Shown here: positions 1 to 13,242 of the stretch, one piece after another
Layout: each line of letters opens with the position of its first letter
Numbering within the stretch: position 1 is the stretch's first letter
NCBI GenBank assembly: GCA_964017155.1
Contig: OZ024862.1
Location: 2,273,070 to 2,337,069 of the forward strand
Direction: 5' to 3'
Origin: Oasisia sp. SBJ-2009
Lineage: Eukaryota > Annelida > Polychaeta > Sabellida > Siboglinidae
DNA: 64,000 nucleotides
Translations under genes and position numbers: made by a program
The notes under the pieces: generated by a model
Database searches by the model: none
What the model saw: the letters and a program-made list of their open reading frames with translations, nothing else
Told to the model about the DNA's origin: nothing

Positions 1-644
1 TGAGACTAGACTCAGCAGAGAGTTTGGAGTCAGACATTTTAATTACACAGTGATGCCTGGATTAAAATGGTTTTCCTGCAATAAAATCACTGAATTAATT
101 CTTTTCATTTACTCATTTCTATGTACATGTATATTACATAATGATTATATAATGATATAAATACATAATACATGGCACGCTGTATCACCCGCTGTATTAG
201 CATTAACTGTACAATTTTTATGGTTAACTTATGTTATTGGGGAATTGGAATTGAATGATTATAGATGGAATTGGAATTTGAAAAAATTGAATTGGAATTG
301 AATATAAGGAATTGAAGCAGGAATTGGAATTGATTGAATGGAATTGACCCCAACCCTGACCGATATGTGTGGTTAGTAGGACACTTGCCAATAGTCAGGT
401 TTTTGTGATAATATTTGTCAGAAATACAACATTTTACACATTTTTGCATTGATATATTTGAAACAGCACATAAATTAATATGAATACCATAATGATATAA
501 ACTCTATATTTATAATAGTGTTAACTATTAATACCAAAGTCCTCATTATGTCAATATATATGTGTGCACCTTTATAACATTATATAGTTTTAATGTATAT
601 GTAATTTATGCATGTTTAATGTGTGTGGGTATATTTTTTGTCAG
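1..644. other. Intron or upstream DNA of the BLOC1S4 gene, no exon seen
   Basis: This AT-rich stretch ends in a good splice acceptor just before 645. I found no exon for the missing N-terminal part of BLOC1S4, so earlier exons probably lie before the window. Positions 238-350 hold irregular GGAATTG/GAATTG repeats that recur at 20675-20765. Confidence 0.5.
240..360. repeat. Degenerate GGAATTG repeat, dispersed
   Basis: Many copies of GGAATTG or GAATTG are followed by a unique tail (GAATTGACCCCAACCCTGA). The same combination, repeat plus tail, occurs in the same orientation at 20675-20770. It is therefore a dispersed repeat and not a local expansion. Confidence 0.6.
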
Positions 645-2325
645 ATCCGGAGTGACACGAGTCTGTGTTTGAACAGCACGCTGCCACACATATACGCCAA
701 GAGCCAGCAGATGAAAGCAATATTTGAACGCATTGATAAACTTGAGGTAACATCTCAGCTGGACCACTGAGTCTGATATTTTTCTTCTCCACTTAATGAG
801 TTTTGCGTATCTCATATTGGACTTCCAACTATAGTATTACACATGATTGATCTTATTACTATTTTTAATATTGATGGTAAAACATTTTTCCTATTCAGAC
901 ATTCATAAAATATGTTTGTGACTGCACTTTAACTAGTAAATATATACTTAAAATAATATATACATGTGACATTTTGTATAGTTTTTGACATATTTTACAG
1001 CAGGTTATTTTCTTTTATGTGAAATTATTGGAAGCTATTTAGAAACTGATGTTTCCACACACCCGTGAACGGGACAGCTGTCCCGGATTTAAGTTTTATT
1101 ATTTTTGCTAATACCAGACCTGTCTCATAATGCTGATGGAAGCACTGGAAGCTCCATTCAAGCCACTGAGAATTTGGACTTGAATTTCCAAATGTGTTCG
1201 TATGTGTTTCAGGCATTTGTAGGAGTTGTGCGGAGGAACGTGGCAGTGATGGAGGAGCTGGTGGTGAAGGCGGAGTCTGAGGTCGGCTCCGTCAGCTCCG
1301 TCAAGAAAATGCTCCAGCTCTTCAAACTACCATTGTTTGGAACACCTGTAAGTGTTACAGTACATTGAAACTTTATGTTGAGATTTAATTGCATAAACAA
1401 ATTAAACGTCACATTGACATTACTTGACCCTTTGGACACTGGTGCATATTTCTCTATTGGCACTTGAAGCATAAAGCAATATCATGATCCTCATCATGAA
1501 TACATTTAAATATTGATGGCACTCCACATTCATTAGTGACAAAGAACTATAAGCATGTCTTGATGTAAAATAATTGGTGAATCACAGAGGGCAGAGTTTC
1601 AACTAGTGCAGGAATTAAATTATTATTGGAAAGATGAGAACCCAAGAGTCACTCCATGTCTGCTGGCTCACATAATGACATCAGAAGACGGGGGGTTGCT
1701 GTAGAAAAACTGTTGCTGCCACACAGTGCCATCATAAACTTCCCCTTCTTCGCTCTCTTTTGTTTCATATTAGCAAATGACAAGCATCAGAAACAGGGAG
1801 TGCTGTTCATTATTTTGCCGCCAAGGTGTCAGATTTTTACTTACTGGGGGATAGAACCAGATGTCTCGGTCTTTCCCAGTGGTGCACCCCCTTGGTAATA
1901 ACAGATGCACATTAGTATTAAGGAAATAAAATAAAATGGAAATTGAAAGAAGATATCATTAAGTGTACTTTTCTGCTAAAATCTCCAAATTGATTGAACA
2001 TGTCCCGGACAGATATTTTGAGTTCTTGTACAGAACACACATGATTTAATACGAGTTCACTGTCGCGTTCACGCATTTGTGATGGGTTGAACAAGGGACT
2101 TGTTATTTTCTAACATAAGTGTCTAACTTCATTTGACTCTATTGGCAGTTGCTTATTCATATATATTTGGTGTAAACTTGATTTCTTATTTTTCAGAAGA
2201 AAACCAGTCAAAGTCCCAAACAGGCTGTTAACGTCAGAACATTTGTGGAACCAGAAATCTTTCGAACCGACGACTATCTACTCCCACCATCACCTGTGGA
2301 CTGTAGACAAGATACTGAGGACTAG
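645..2325 (+). CDS. BLOC1S4: BLOC-1 subunit 4 (cappuccino), C-terminal exons
   Basis: Partial gene: three exons at 645-746, 1213-1347 and 2197-2325, all joined in phase 0 with GT..AG introns and stop TAG at 2323-2325. Together they encode 121 residues. The segment LPHIYAKSQQMKAIFERIDK followed by LEAFVGVVRRNVAVMEELV matches the conserved helical core of BLOC1S4, where the family has a PHIYAKS..M..I...IDKLEAFV pattern. This protein is a small helical subunit of the BLOC-1 complex, which sorts cargo from endosomes to lysosome-related organelles in the cytosol. The last exon encodes an acidic, family-variable tail (ending DCRQDTED). The N-terminus is outside the window. The vertebrate gene is single-exon; here it is split. 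Confidence 0.82.
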
Positions 2326-3437
2326 CTGCTGGCGTGAAGATGACACCCTGCTGCCCTCGTTGTGTCCCAACAATCAGCTCTGTGCATAGCACAATTTTTC
2401 GAAATGCTATATACTGCATTCCTGCATGAGCAGTAGTTGTTACACATAGCTTGCTGATACAATCAATGATTGTTCCAGGATTATTTTTCTAAATTATCTT
2501 TTCTTATATAATGTAAGATCAAAATCACCTATGATTGTTTTAGTATTGCTTGGCATTTTCAAGAAACATTAAACAAATTTGTACATGTTTTTCTTTGAAA
2601 CAAATCTACAAGGTGTATTGTTTACCATGTACCTAATATCTATGTGTTATTCAATTCATAAGAATGAACAAATTTGCAAGCTAACATATAGAAAACATTC
2701 CAACAATTTTCCATAGCATGAAAGCCCAATTATTACCGCGGTAGATATAGAATGAAAGCCCAATTTTAATCCTATGAGGATATAAATTGTGGTTGTGATT
2801 AACTATAAATTATATTTTTACCTTTCTTGAATTTCCTGGTATTAATTTATACAATTTAGTTGATACGGTTGTGTGTAAAAGTTTATAAATGCATTTGTTT
2901 GATTAATGATTTGATGTAAATATTGTATATATCACACTATAAAACACTGTACATGTTATACACATTAATTATAATTGTGTAGGTAAACTAATTTGTTCAA
3001 GATTAGCATCTCTAATAAGAAATCAGTTTGAAATACCCCACGACTGTTGCATGTGTAGTTTCAGAACTGTTTATTAATAAATTAATATATCTTATATGTT
3101 GTTCTTATATTTTATAATCACCCTATTAGTATTATAGAATGAATGATCAAGGTACTTGTATAAAACAAAGGTTAGCTTCAAATATTGTGGTATTGGAAAG
3201 TTCTACCATATCACATTAACACTGTCCACCATCACAATTAAAGAATGAAATTCTATGTCCCCCAAACACTGTCAAGTAAATCACTAAACTCATTTCAAAA
3301 TAATTTAATCCATCATTTTAACAATTAAATCAGATGACCCATCATGCGCACTGGAGTGATGTGTCCCTATGACATTTTGCCAGTTAAAAATACAGATACA
3401 GAAATAATTTTCTCCACCGCAACGCTTCATATTTGCC
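2326..3437. other. BLOC1S4 3' UTR and spacer to RABGGTA
   Basis: No coding signal is seen. A short direct duplication (GAAAGCCCAATT) sits at about 2720-2770. The best poly(A) signal for the upstream gene is at 3076-3081. The spacer then becomes the RABGGTA promoter and 5' UTR from about 3330. Confidence 0.5.
3076..3081 (+). terminator. Candidate poly(A) signal for BLOC1S4
   Basis: AATAAA lies about 750 nt after the BLOC1S4 stop. It is the first exact copy downstream on the plus strand that I noticed; a weaker ATTAAA occurs near 2569. Confidence 0.35.
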
Positions 3438-3455
3438 TTGCTTGTCTATCACAAG

Positions 3456-3563
3456 ATGGCAGCACTTTTTAAGTACGTTTTTAGTTCTAAAATAGCCGCC
3501 GGTCAACAGGGGGCGTCATCAATATTTATCCAGAAGAAGAATAAAGGAAGACAGAACTCAACA
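3456..3563 (+). other. Possible in-frame N-terminal extension of RABGGTA
   Basis: The frame of the Met-only first exon stays open upstream to an in-frame ATG at 3456-3458. This would add 36 residues beginning MAALFKYVFSSKIAAG, rich in basic, hydroxylated and hydrophobic residues and without acids. The canonical start (ATG at 3564, then HGRIK in the next exon) agrees with the family. The upstream stretch is either 5' UTR or an alternative leader, possibly mitochondrial in type. Confidence 0.3.
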
Positions 3564-6500
3564 ATGGTACGTTTATATTATAGGATATTTGCCAGCTTTA
3601 GTTGTCGCTCTACAATGACATTGTCGTAGAAGAATGATTGTTGAAAATGTTGCTTAATCGTATTTTAAACACTCGCACTGTCTCTATGGGCGATAATAGA
3701 TGTAGAAATGGGTGGCAGTCTACGCCTGACCATTCATGGAGTCATGGCGAATAGGCTGTTTACCAAAATAGGGGGATACCTCATAATTATTGATAAATAG
3801 ATGTCTTCAGTCCAGACGTTCAGACTTCAGTTCACTGTAGACTGTAGTGCACTTATTGTCTCATCATTGCATAATCATGACTCATGACATCATGTCACTT
3901 GAATTTTGATCAGTCGCAATCATGCAGATACCGTACCTGCTGTGCTGGTCGATAGATAATAATGATCATGATGCTAATCCGACGCTATGACAGTGCAGAT
4001 GCTTGGCCAGCAACTCTTGTTCACATTTATTTTTAACTGGCCTAAATCATTACCAGTGTCCGTATAAACTAGGGTACGTGATAGCTATAGAGACGTAGAG
4101 TAACTGGGAGAGAACAACTAATTAAAAAAAGATTGAAATAGTTGACTCGTTGCCATAATATAGACAGTTTTTACAGACACAACCGTACAGTTCAGTCAGT
4201 GATTCTGTACTCCTTTGGAAACATGCACGTCACCGCTCACTGATTTCACACCACCACAAGTCTAATGCCAGTACATTCATAATAAAATTTGCAAATCATT
4301 TCACAGCCCCTGTACAAGAATAGACAATCAATGGAACTTGAAAAGTATTTCCAGACGAATTGATATATTATGAATCTATTTGTCCAGCATGGTCGTATTA
4401 AAGTGAAGACAACTGCAGAGCAGCAGGAAGCCAAGCGCAAGGAACGGGAACAGAAACTGAAACTGTACACAGCAGGCATGAGCAAGGTCTTCAGGAAGGT
4501 ACAGTACTAGTAAACTACTACATACATTTCTAAGGTAATTAAACTAATCATTCCTACTCTTGTGTAGTGTAGTGTAGTGTTTGTAAAGCCTACCATTACT
4601 AATTCCATACTTCTACTACATAGCAAAACTTTGTGTTCTGTAATCCCAACCAAACTGTATTTATATCTTCAGACTAACTCAATGGTCCAATATATGTTAT
4701 TATAAAGAAGTTTTTTTATATTTTTCTGACAGAAACAACCAGTTTATAATAAATCATAATGTAATGAATATTATCAGCTTAAAAAATGCGTATGTAATGG
4801 AGAGAAAAAATATTATCCTGTATACATTGTCTTCTAATAAAATATCAGTATTCTAGTATGTTTTTATATGTATGCAACTATTTACCACGTTTATTACTAA
4901 CAACTAAAACTTTCAACATATTTGTTTCAATGGTACATGAATTGTATAATTTCAGTATTGTTACATATTTGAATAAAAGTTTGAAAAATCCTTGAAAGTC
5001 TGCTTAGTAATATACAGCCTTTATGTACACCTGTAGTTTAGGTCAAATGTTATTTTGTGCCGTATGATAGAATAGAATATAACTGGTTCTTATGACATAT
5101 TGCAGTGCTTCACATTTGAAAAACCCACATTTAGGCGACCAATTTGTACTTTTGTTTTTATCCACCAGGTGGTGTGCTATGTTATCTGTGTGGCGGCGCC
5201 ACTGTATACAATAAGTTCATTTACTTTCAGACCTCGGGGCATGAGAGCTATATTTGTAAGATAACCCACCTACTCCTATAGTCGTGTCATGTGGCTGGTT
5301 TTGCAAAGCAATTCTTAAATAATTACACAGTTATTTACTTAGCATCTTGTGTTTGCATTAACATCTATGGTCGCATATGTACATCTAAACATATCATTTA
5401 CTATGTCAGTCATCTTATTAGTTAAGAATGTTCTTAGTCACTTCCTGTGACCAGCCCCTGGGGTTGTAGACGGCATGGTCTGGTGACGGGAGTGATTATT
5501 GTAATTAGCACGAGGGATAAATCGCTCCCTAGATAGGTTATTTGCGTGAGCCATATGGAGCGAGAGCAATACAGTATTTATATGTGCATTCAGAGAGCTG
5601 CTGGAGAGTTGGATGAGGAGCTCCTGACTGTATCAGGTCAGCTGCTCTCAGCCAACCCTGATGTGTATACACTGTGGAACATACGCCGCGAGGTCTACAC
5701 AGCCTGGAAGCAACTAAAGTAAGCACCCAGTAATACAAATTAGAATAACTATTTTAATATATAGACACTTTCATTTCACAAATAATATTACCAATTTATG
5801 TTTCTTGGTATTCAAATATAATAACTTATGAAATAAGTACTAATATAGTATACCTAGTCCATATACTCAGAGAAAATGTGTTTTTAGTTTCTTCATAATT
5901 TTAGTTTCACATAAATAAAAAAAAACATTTGTACAAACAAGATATACTAATGGGTCTTTATTATTAGGAAAGTAATATGAGATAAACAAAAAGGGGAAAC
6001 TTACATGCTCTCTTCTATAGAACGGTGTTAGTGTCTGAAAGATTCAACTGGTTAACTAATATACTATACTCACGCCGTATGACACTAATGTCAGATGGAC
6101 AGACGTAATCACAATCCGTGCACCAAGTCTCCAGTGCAGAGTCTGTTGCCAGGACGGAGGAGGAGATGCAGACAGGTCTGGAGGGGGAGCTCCAGTTCCT
6201 GGAGCAGTGTCTGCGAGTGAACCCCAAGTCTTACGGGGTGTGGCAGCACCGGGCCTGGGTGTTGGCGGCAGTGCCCCAGTCTCGCTGGGCCCAGGAACAA
6301 GAGTTGTGCAACAAGTTCTTGAACTACGACGAGAGGAACTGTAAGTGTCCTGCAGCAGCAGTTAGTGGCTCGTCTGATTGGCTGAAGTTGGCATTTTAAG
6401 GAATGTGTTCACTCTTTTGGTGTTATGTAAGATGTCTTAAACAAAGTTAAATATAGGGTTTGCTTTGGGAGTTGGTAAAATTGACACAGTAAGCAAGGTG

Positions 6501-9500
6501 ACTCTATAAGCGGGACTGATTGACAATACTGCTACAAAAATAATTTGGGACTGTCCCGGGTGACCTTAATTGTGAGGTGACCCTAATTGTGAGGTGGCCT
6601 GTATTGTGAGGTGGCCTGTATTACTGAGGTGAACAAAGTTACATTTGAATGTACAAAGGTACACATAATGTTGAGACCATTAAGAGTTATATGTGGGTGC
6701 ATGGATTTGGCTACCCAGCTACATCTAACGTAGCTGACCCTTGAAATTATCTTACAAAAATAAAAGTCATTTGTTATTGACCTGGTGGAATTCAAGCACA
6801 GTGAGTTGGGGAATGATGTGATTGTTTGCCACTTACCCAAACTCTGGATGCCTGTAAAAATGCCAGAAATTGTGATATCTTTGCAACAACAACTACATTT
6901 CCTAGAATATTCTCCAATCCAACTATGCTAAAATATTCCACTTTTGCTAATTAATTATTGAAAGTGAATCTGTCCACTTGTCATAAAATTTGGGAAACAA
7001 ATAACACATTGAAACAATTTATAATCATGTTTTATCAGCTGTCCAATAATCAGCCCTGCCAATAGTTGCTCCTGCTGTATTTTAAACATGCCATTTTATT
7101 AATAATTGGAGAAACGCTTGTGAAATAGATCAATATTATAAATTCCTACCATTTTATTTATTCCATGACATGCAAACAGATTGTTATTTTAGTTATTTTT
7201 AGTGAAATACTTAAATAATTGTGGTTCTGTAAAATAAGTTCCACACCATTAACCATATGGGCGCTCATTAATTAACCAATGAATGGTAGTTATTAAAAAC
7301 ACAATTAATCACGATCAGTGGCAGGAACAATTAATGGCTGAGTATCTCCCAGACAGTCTCATGCCGTCCACCACTTGTTGACAGTCCACTGCTGGGACCA
7401 CCGCCGCCTGGTGGTGGATCGGGGACACGTGTCAGCTGACGATGAACTCCAGTTCACATCGGAGAAGATCAGGGACAACTTCTCAAACTTCTCGTCCTGG
7501 CATTACCGCAGCAAGCTCCTGCCCCTGGTCCACCCCAACCTGGCCCACCCCGGGGGCATAGACGAGGACACACTTCAGAGTGGTACGCTGAATTAATTGT
7601 TATACGAAAAGTCCCACAGGTAACAAGTAAGATCTTGGCAATTTTCTGTAAAAAAAAAACAGTTAATCGGGTGTTGAATACATAGGGTATAAAGGTGTGT
7701 GCATGTGAAACAAAATGACAAAGAGTACATTCTGTTTGTTTTAGATATGAAACAGTGTTGATAAAATTACAGATGTTCAAAATCTGTATTCACATTTGGT
7801 AGCTCCAATCATATACTATAATGAAAACTTTTCTATAATGGGCATTGTGTGTGCACATTCTTACATTGTACATTTACCAGGTCCATTAATCCATTTTTAT
7901 TATTATTATCTATATTATTTAGTTCCAGAGTTAATATCTACAAAGGGTTACCACCACATAAAGTCAACTTTGGGGAGTACCAAATGTATGTGTGAGAACT
8001 TGAGACTTCAGGTGGTGACGTCAGCTCTTTCCTTATCATTATTACGACTAACGTTAACAATGAGAGGCAGTTGTGGCAATTTATTAATGTTTTATTTCAC
8101 ACACAGAGTTTGAGCTGGTTCAGAACGCTGTGTTCACCGACCCTGATGACCAGAGCTCCTGGTTCTACCATCGCTGGCTGCTCGGACGACGTCAGTTCAC
8201 ATTCTTTCATCACCAGTTTCTTTTTGACGTATAAATACACCAACAAGAGGATAAGCTTAGCTTTAAAGCAGATAAGCTAATCTTTAAAGCAGCCAACTTG
8301 TCTTGGTTATATCTTGTTCACTTTAGAGCTGGGGTTATTAAGTATTTAAGCACTAAAGAAGTTTCAAACAGGATAACCTGGATTTACAGCGCTATATAGA
8401 TGCTTTATTATTATTACAGACAAAAGTGTTATGAGTTAATAATAATAAATACATTTATGCAGCACCGTAAATCATGGCCATGTGTTTTGAAAGAAATAAT
8501 CATCAGGTATAAAACATTGTTAGTTTTATACTTATTAGTTATATATCATTGGATTACCACAAGACACACTGGTGTTTTAATAAAACAAGATATTACATTC
8601 AAAGATTTCTTGTACTTGATATTTGTATGGATATCATCTTCATTTAAATGTGGGAAATGATGGTTTCTTGTTATGCCTTGTTCAGAGCAGAGAAAACTCA
8701 GAGTCGAGATGTGCCACATATCATCAACGACAAATCATTTGATTGTGACCTTGAACAAATCAGTTAAGGTGAGAATTACTGTCGAACCTGATGCTGTATG
8801 CATATAATAACCTGATGTTCTTGTTTTGTAATATAATTTCCTACAATGAACATAATAACGGTATACTGCATACCAGATTTAATGGCATAAGCCTAAGACA
8901 TTGTTCACAATTTGATTGTTTCACCAATGAGTTGTTGGAATTGAATATGAATCCATGAGGCAAGCCATGATGTCATAGATCTGCTCTTTGCACATCAATG
9001 AGGCAGGCAGCTGTGAACATGAGGCCATGGACCTGCTCTTTGCATAGTAGATATATAATAATACTGTATGATAAGTTATAATTTAATGAAGGCAGGTGTA
9101 ATTTACATATGCGCAGACTATCTACAGCTCTGTTTTATTGCAAATATGTTACCTTCAGTTGTTGACGTATCAAGTGTGGTCAATGTGTTTCCAGTATGGT
9201 AAAGACTTCCAACTGGTCATGACGGTGGATGGAGATCCAACTGAGGTGTTGTGGGAGGCGGCTGGAGGGCGGGAACACTGCCCTGTGTGGGTAGGTGCTT
9301 AAGAGAGACTGGTTCTTAAGAGTATCACTACAATTGGACCTCTGTGTGAAACTGCCAGAGCAAACTGAGTAATCATTCACATGTGTCTATCTGGATACAG
9401 TCAAACAAAGAGCTGCTGTTTCATCATTATAATATCCCATGAATGCAGTGATTTCTGCAGGAATGAATACATCTTTCAATGTCCTTCTGGTTTTCTTCGC

Positions 9501-12500
9501 GACAAACTATCCAAAATTAATTAAATACATGCAATTACAAACCGATATTTCAAAAGAAAAACAATGTGAGTTAGATTTTGTTCCAAATTGTTGCATAGTT
9601 CAAGTTTGCTAAGTAAATAACCAATTTCTGATATTACCTGAACAAATGAAGTGTGGTGAAATCATGAACTGTGACATCTTAATACCCACTTCAATGTGGT
9701 TGGTCGTGTAACATGAATGTTGTTCATACATTCCTTGGCGACATATCACATACAGTGAGGCTTCTACAGCTGTGTAGTGACCACAAATGTACATTCTTAT
9801 GTGACAAATTCACAATTTCACATAAATAATATACTATTGCAAAATATTGCATTGTGGGTCTACATTCTCACGTCTGGCTTTGTGTGGGTCACATGACCTA
9901 GTTGTCATGAGGATACGTTATGTTAACTGAGAATGTTATCCTGTCTTCTAAGGAGTAGCGTACATTATGAGAAAATAGCTGCCTGCTTTCATATTAAAGT
10001 CCCTGTTAAGAGCATAATGAACAGATATGTTTCAGATGGCCAGACTGTCGAAGGACCAGTTAAGAGATGAAGCCACACACGAAGTTACAGTCCGTCTGGA
10101 ACAAGACAGTAATGTTGTGAAGCTGCACCTTGACACAGAAGTAACAGAAACCAACTACATGCAGCCAAGTAGCAGTGGGAGTATGTTTAGGTAAGAGAAT
10201 GAGGAACGGTGGTCACGCAGTAGAGTGCCGGACTGTCTATCAAGGGGACGGTCGTTCAATCACACCTACTGCCGTTTCGAAACTTCATTCAATTTCGTTC
10301 ACCTCACATTGCCTGTGTCTTTCGGAAGAAACACTAAAAGCCGATGGTCACTTCTATCTGGTGTCTATGCCAGGGGAATTAAAAGATCCCACACAGGGGG
10401 TAAATGTGTAACTTGTAGTGGACTCACTAATTCTAGAGAAGGACAACTCTAAAAACCAAACTCGATAATACTCTAGCCACAAACATGTGGCTAACATAGA
10501 GTGATGAGCTAATTATAAGAAGACAATGTTCTTTTTGTGTAACAGATTCTGCAGAAATTGCATTTGTTAGTAAATGTTCATGCAATTTCACACCAATGAT
10601 TCAAAGAAAAAAGTGTTGTGTAAACTTATGTTTTATATGAATTTACATACATTATTAAAGAAAATACAAATAACTGTTATGGTAGTCCAGTCTGTCTAAA
10701 TACAGATATGAGACACAAATTTAACTTGAATATTTTGTCTGGACCGTCATATTGCAGATTGATACACTTGTTATGATATTAGGTGAGCATAAAATAATAC
10801 AAACTTAAATTTGTATTACAGGGAGAATTCACCAGTGTTAATTATTTCAATGTTTATCACAACAATTGTCATGTATGTCTTCAGCTTTGAGCAGAGTGCC
10901 ACGACCAGCACAGTCTTGATGGAACAACTCGACATGTGTCAACAACTGCACGAGTTGGAACCAGAGAACAAATGTAGGTCCTTGTGTTGTCACCCAGTCA
11001 TTATGTAGGAACAGAAATGTAAATTATTTGCAAATAAAAAGCAAACGATTTCATATTATATAACGTGTTAATGCAGAAATTGTTTCAAATCTATATCATA
11101 ACAAATATTATTTATGAATAGACGTATTCTGGAAAATCGTCAGCTATCAGCGCGTCAGTGGGCTTGGCTTGTACATGAAGAGATCTGCTATTTTGCTAGA
11201 TAAAATCATGATTTAACTTACCGCCTTACTTTGTAACCTGTATGAGAGTGTGAGAGTGATGTAAGCTCAGAGGTTACTATTCATATGGTATGTTCCTACA
11301 GGGACATTGTTGAGTCTACTTCTGCTGATGCGTGCCGTGGACCATCGCAAGTACAGCAACGAGACAATGAGTTGCATCGAGAAACTCACACAAGTCGACC
11401 CTATGAGACTCAACTACTACAAGGATTGTCGTAAGTATGCTCGGATGTATTTCAAAAGATATAAACTTAATCCATTAGCAGTTCATTTGTTCTACATATC
11501 CACATCGAGATAGCATGTGCATGTATACATATATATCCTATATCTTATAATTATATATATATCCTGTATATTATATATATATATATGTACATACATTTGA
11601 CGACTTCAAACTTAACCACTCCTGTAAAAAATACAATAATCTACTTTTCCACCGCTGCAATGAATTCGACTAAGTCGTGTATTCCCACAGGGAGTCAGAT
11701 CCTCATGGAGAATGCGATTGAGTCGCTGTCAGCAGACAGTCGCAAGATGTGCCTCCGCGACGCTGGCCTCACCTCACTCCACCACCTCGAGTACCTCGCA
11801 TGCCTCACAGAGATCGACCTATCCCACAATGCACTGCGGCACATACACGATGGCTTCCTGCTGCAGCACGTGCATGTGCTTGACCTCAGTCACAACGAGA
11901 TCACGACGTGTGAAGGTCTCGGTGGTCTGGACGGTCTACAGACTCTGGATCTTAGTTATAACTGTATCCTTGCTGTGTTAATATTTTTAAGATGCCTCTT
12001 CATTAAATATTTGCTCGTCTCACTTCAAATTTGTATTAGGAAAAAGCTAGCTCAAATTATGTCACTTATTTATTTATATCATATTATTGAGTAAATTATT
12101 TTCCTCCCAAGAAACTTGTTTTCCCATATATTTCAGCTGCATCTCAGGAGAAAAAACAAATTTCTTGAGAGATAAATAGTTTACTAAATAACATGAACCA
12201 AGAAACCACATCATTACATTCTAAGATGGTTTAACATTGTTTTGGCAATATCACTGAAACTATTAATTCTATTAAATTTATTCTGAAAATGTTAATCTCT
12301 GCTTGAATGTGGGATACAATTAGCTCCACTTTCTGTGCTGCTGCTGCCGTGCCACAAGAAACTGACTGACAAATGCAGTGGGTTGATGGTGTTGACCTGG
12401 ATACTACCAGATAGAACAAACAAAATCGGTTAGTTTCACAACTTAAGGAAAGTTGTGCACTTCTTAGTAAACAATTCTCCAATAGCCAGTGCCATATTTA

Positions 12501-13242
12501 TGAATCAGTAATGTGTAACAGGAGAGCACAACAGTTCGGTTATGCGGGATCTAAGTTTTCTTGTCATTTTTTTATACGATGAATCTTTTTCAAAATATAC
12601 TTGAAATGTGGTAGGCGTGTCAGGACCATCCAAATGTTTAAAAATCAGAATTACTATTTGCTTCCCCTTTCCCTCAGTAACAAAACAATGTCATAGCTGC
12701 CATTTAGACATTAAATACTTACAGGCAAACAAAGTGTACACAACAATTGACAGCCCAAGTACACAATGTCATTTCAGCATGTAACTTGATTGTGGATTGT
12801 GTCATATTCGTTACGAGAGGATATTACAGTTAGGTGTCAGAATCACAGTATTTTGCTCGACACTGGACCATTATGGTGCCGTTGTCAGCATCACTGCGTG
12901 CAGGTCACATGACAACCACCACCATTGTCTGACACCAGTTCAGTGCAGAGTGAAGCTATGTTTTGCAAAAGAACCATGGAGATCCCGAAAGCTCCATCTT
13001 CCAAAACACACAATCCCAACGTGCAATATAGCAACTGTCCTCTCTTCTCATAATAATCATCAGCTATTTCCTTGACCACTTGTACAGCACTAGTGGCTGT
13101 AGATGACCTCCGTCCACTCATTTCCTGCCCACAGCTGAAACTGCTCAGCGTCGAAGGCAACGCAGTCTGCAGCACGGCAGACGCACGGCAACAGTTGCGT
13201 GAGATGCTACCCAGTGTCCCAGTGATCCACATGGACAGCTAG
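3564..13242 (+). CDS. RABGGTA: Rab geranylgeranyltransferase alpha subunit
   Basis: This is the alpha subunit of the cytosolic enzyme that, with the beta subunit and REP, adds geranylgeranyl groups to Rab C-termini. Exons: 3564-3566 (Met only), 4388-4498, 5594-5718, 6153-6340 (or from 6135), 7385-7582, 8107-8190, 8686-8768, 9195-9290, 10036-10190, 10885-10973, 11302-11430, 11691-11963, 12678-12733 (tentative), 13135-13242. The sum is 1698 nt, 565 aa; human has 567. Visible landmarks: N-terminus [16 protein letters not shown]; prenyltransferase alpha repeats at [41 protein letters not shown] and [12 protein letters not shown]; an Ig-like insert ([16 protein letters not shown]); LQQL-type motif HELEPENKW; and leucine-rich repeats ([23 protein letters not shown]). 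The Ig-like and LRR domains give the vertebrate-type architecture. Confidence 0.95.
6540..6630. repeat. Short GTGAGGTG(A/G)CC tandem repeat in RABGGTA intron 4
   Basis: About four imperfect copies of a 19-bp unit (GTGACCTTAATTGTGAGGT and variants) occur here. A related stretch occurs at 53945-54000, so the unit is dispersed. Confidence 0.5.
10195..10500 (+). mobile_element. tRNA-derived SINE in RABGGTA intron 9
   Basis: A Pol III-like head follows exon 9 almost directly. It has an A-box-like GGTCACGCAGTAGAGTGCC at 10211-10229 and a B-box-like GGTCGTTCAATC at 10250-10261, then a non-tRNA body ending near 10500. The head cannot fold into a full tRNA and has no anticodon-stem match to a functional gene. 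It differs from the SINE at 38400. Confidence 0.55.
12678..12733 (+). CDS. RABGGTA: Tentative penultimate RABGGTA exon (LRR)
   Basis: Exon 12 ends in phase 1 and the last exon starts in phase 0, so an exon of length 2 mod 3 must lie between 11964 and 13134. This 56-nt stretch follows a strong pyrimidine tract and CAG, keeps the frame open, and would end at a weak donor (GTGTAC). It yields [10 protein letters not shown] joined to LKLLSVEGN, which fits the spacing of the last leucine-rich repeat. Similarity alone is too weak to be sure. Confidence 0.4.

Noticed and set aside
12789..12905. Alternative RABGGTA penultimate exon reading [14 protein letters not shown]
   Set aside because: Its donor leaves phase 2, and the final exon would then begin with a stop.
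12891..13232. 113-codon minus-strand frame
   Set aside because: Antisense shadow over the last RABGGTA exon.
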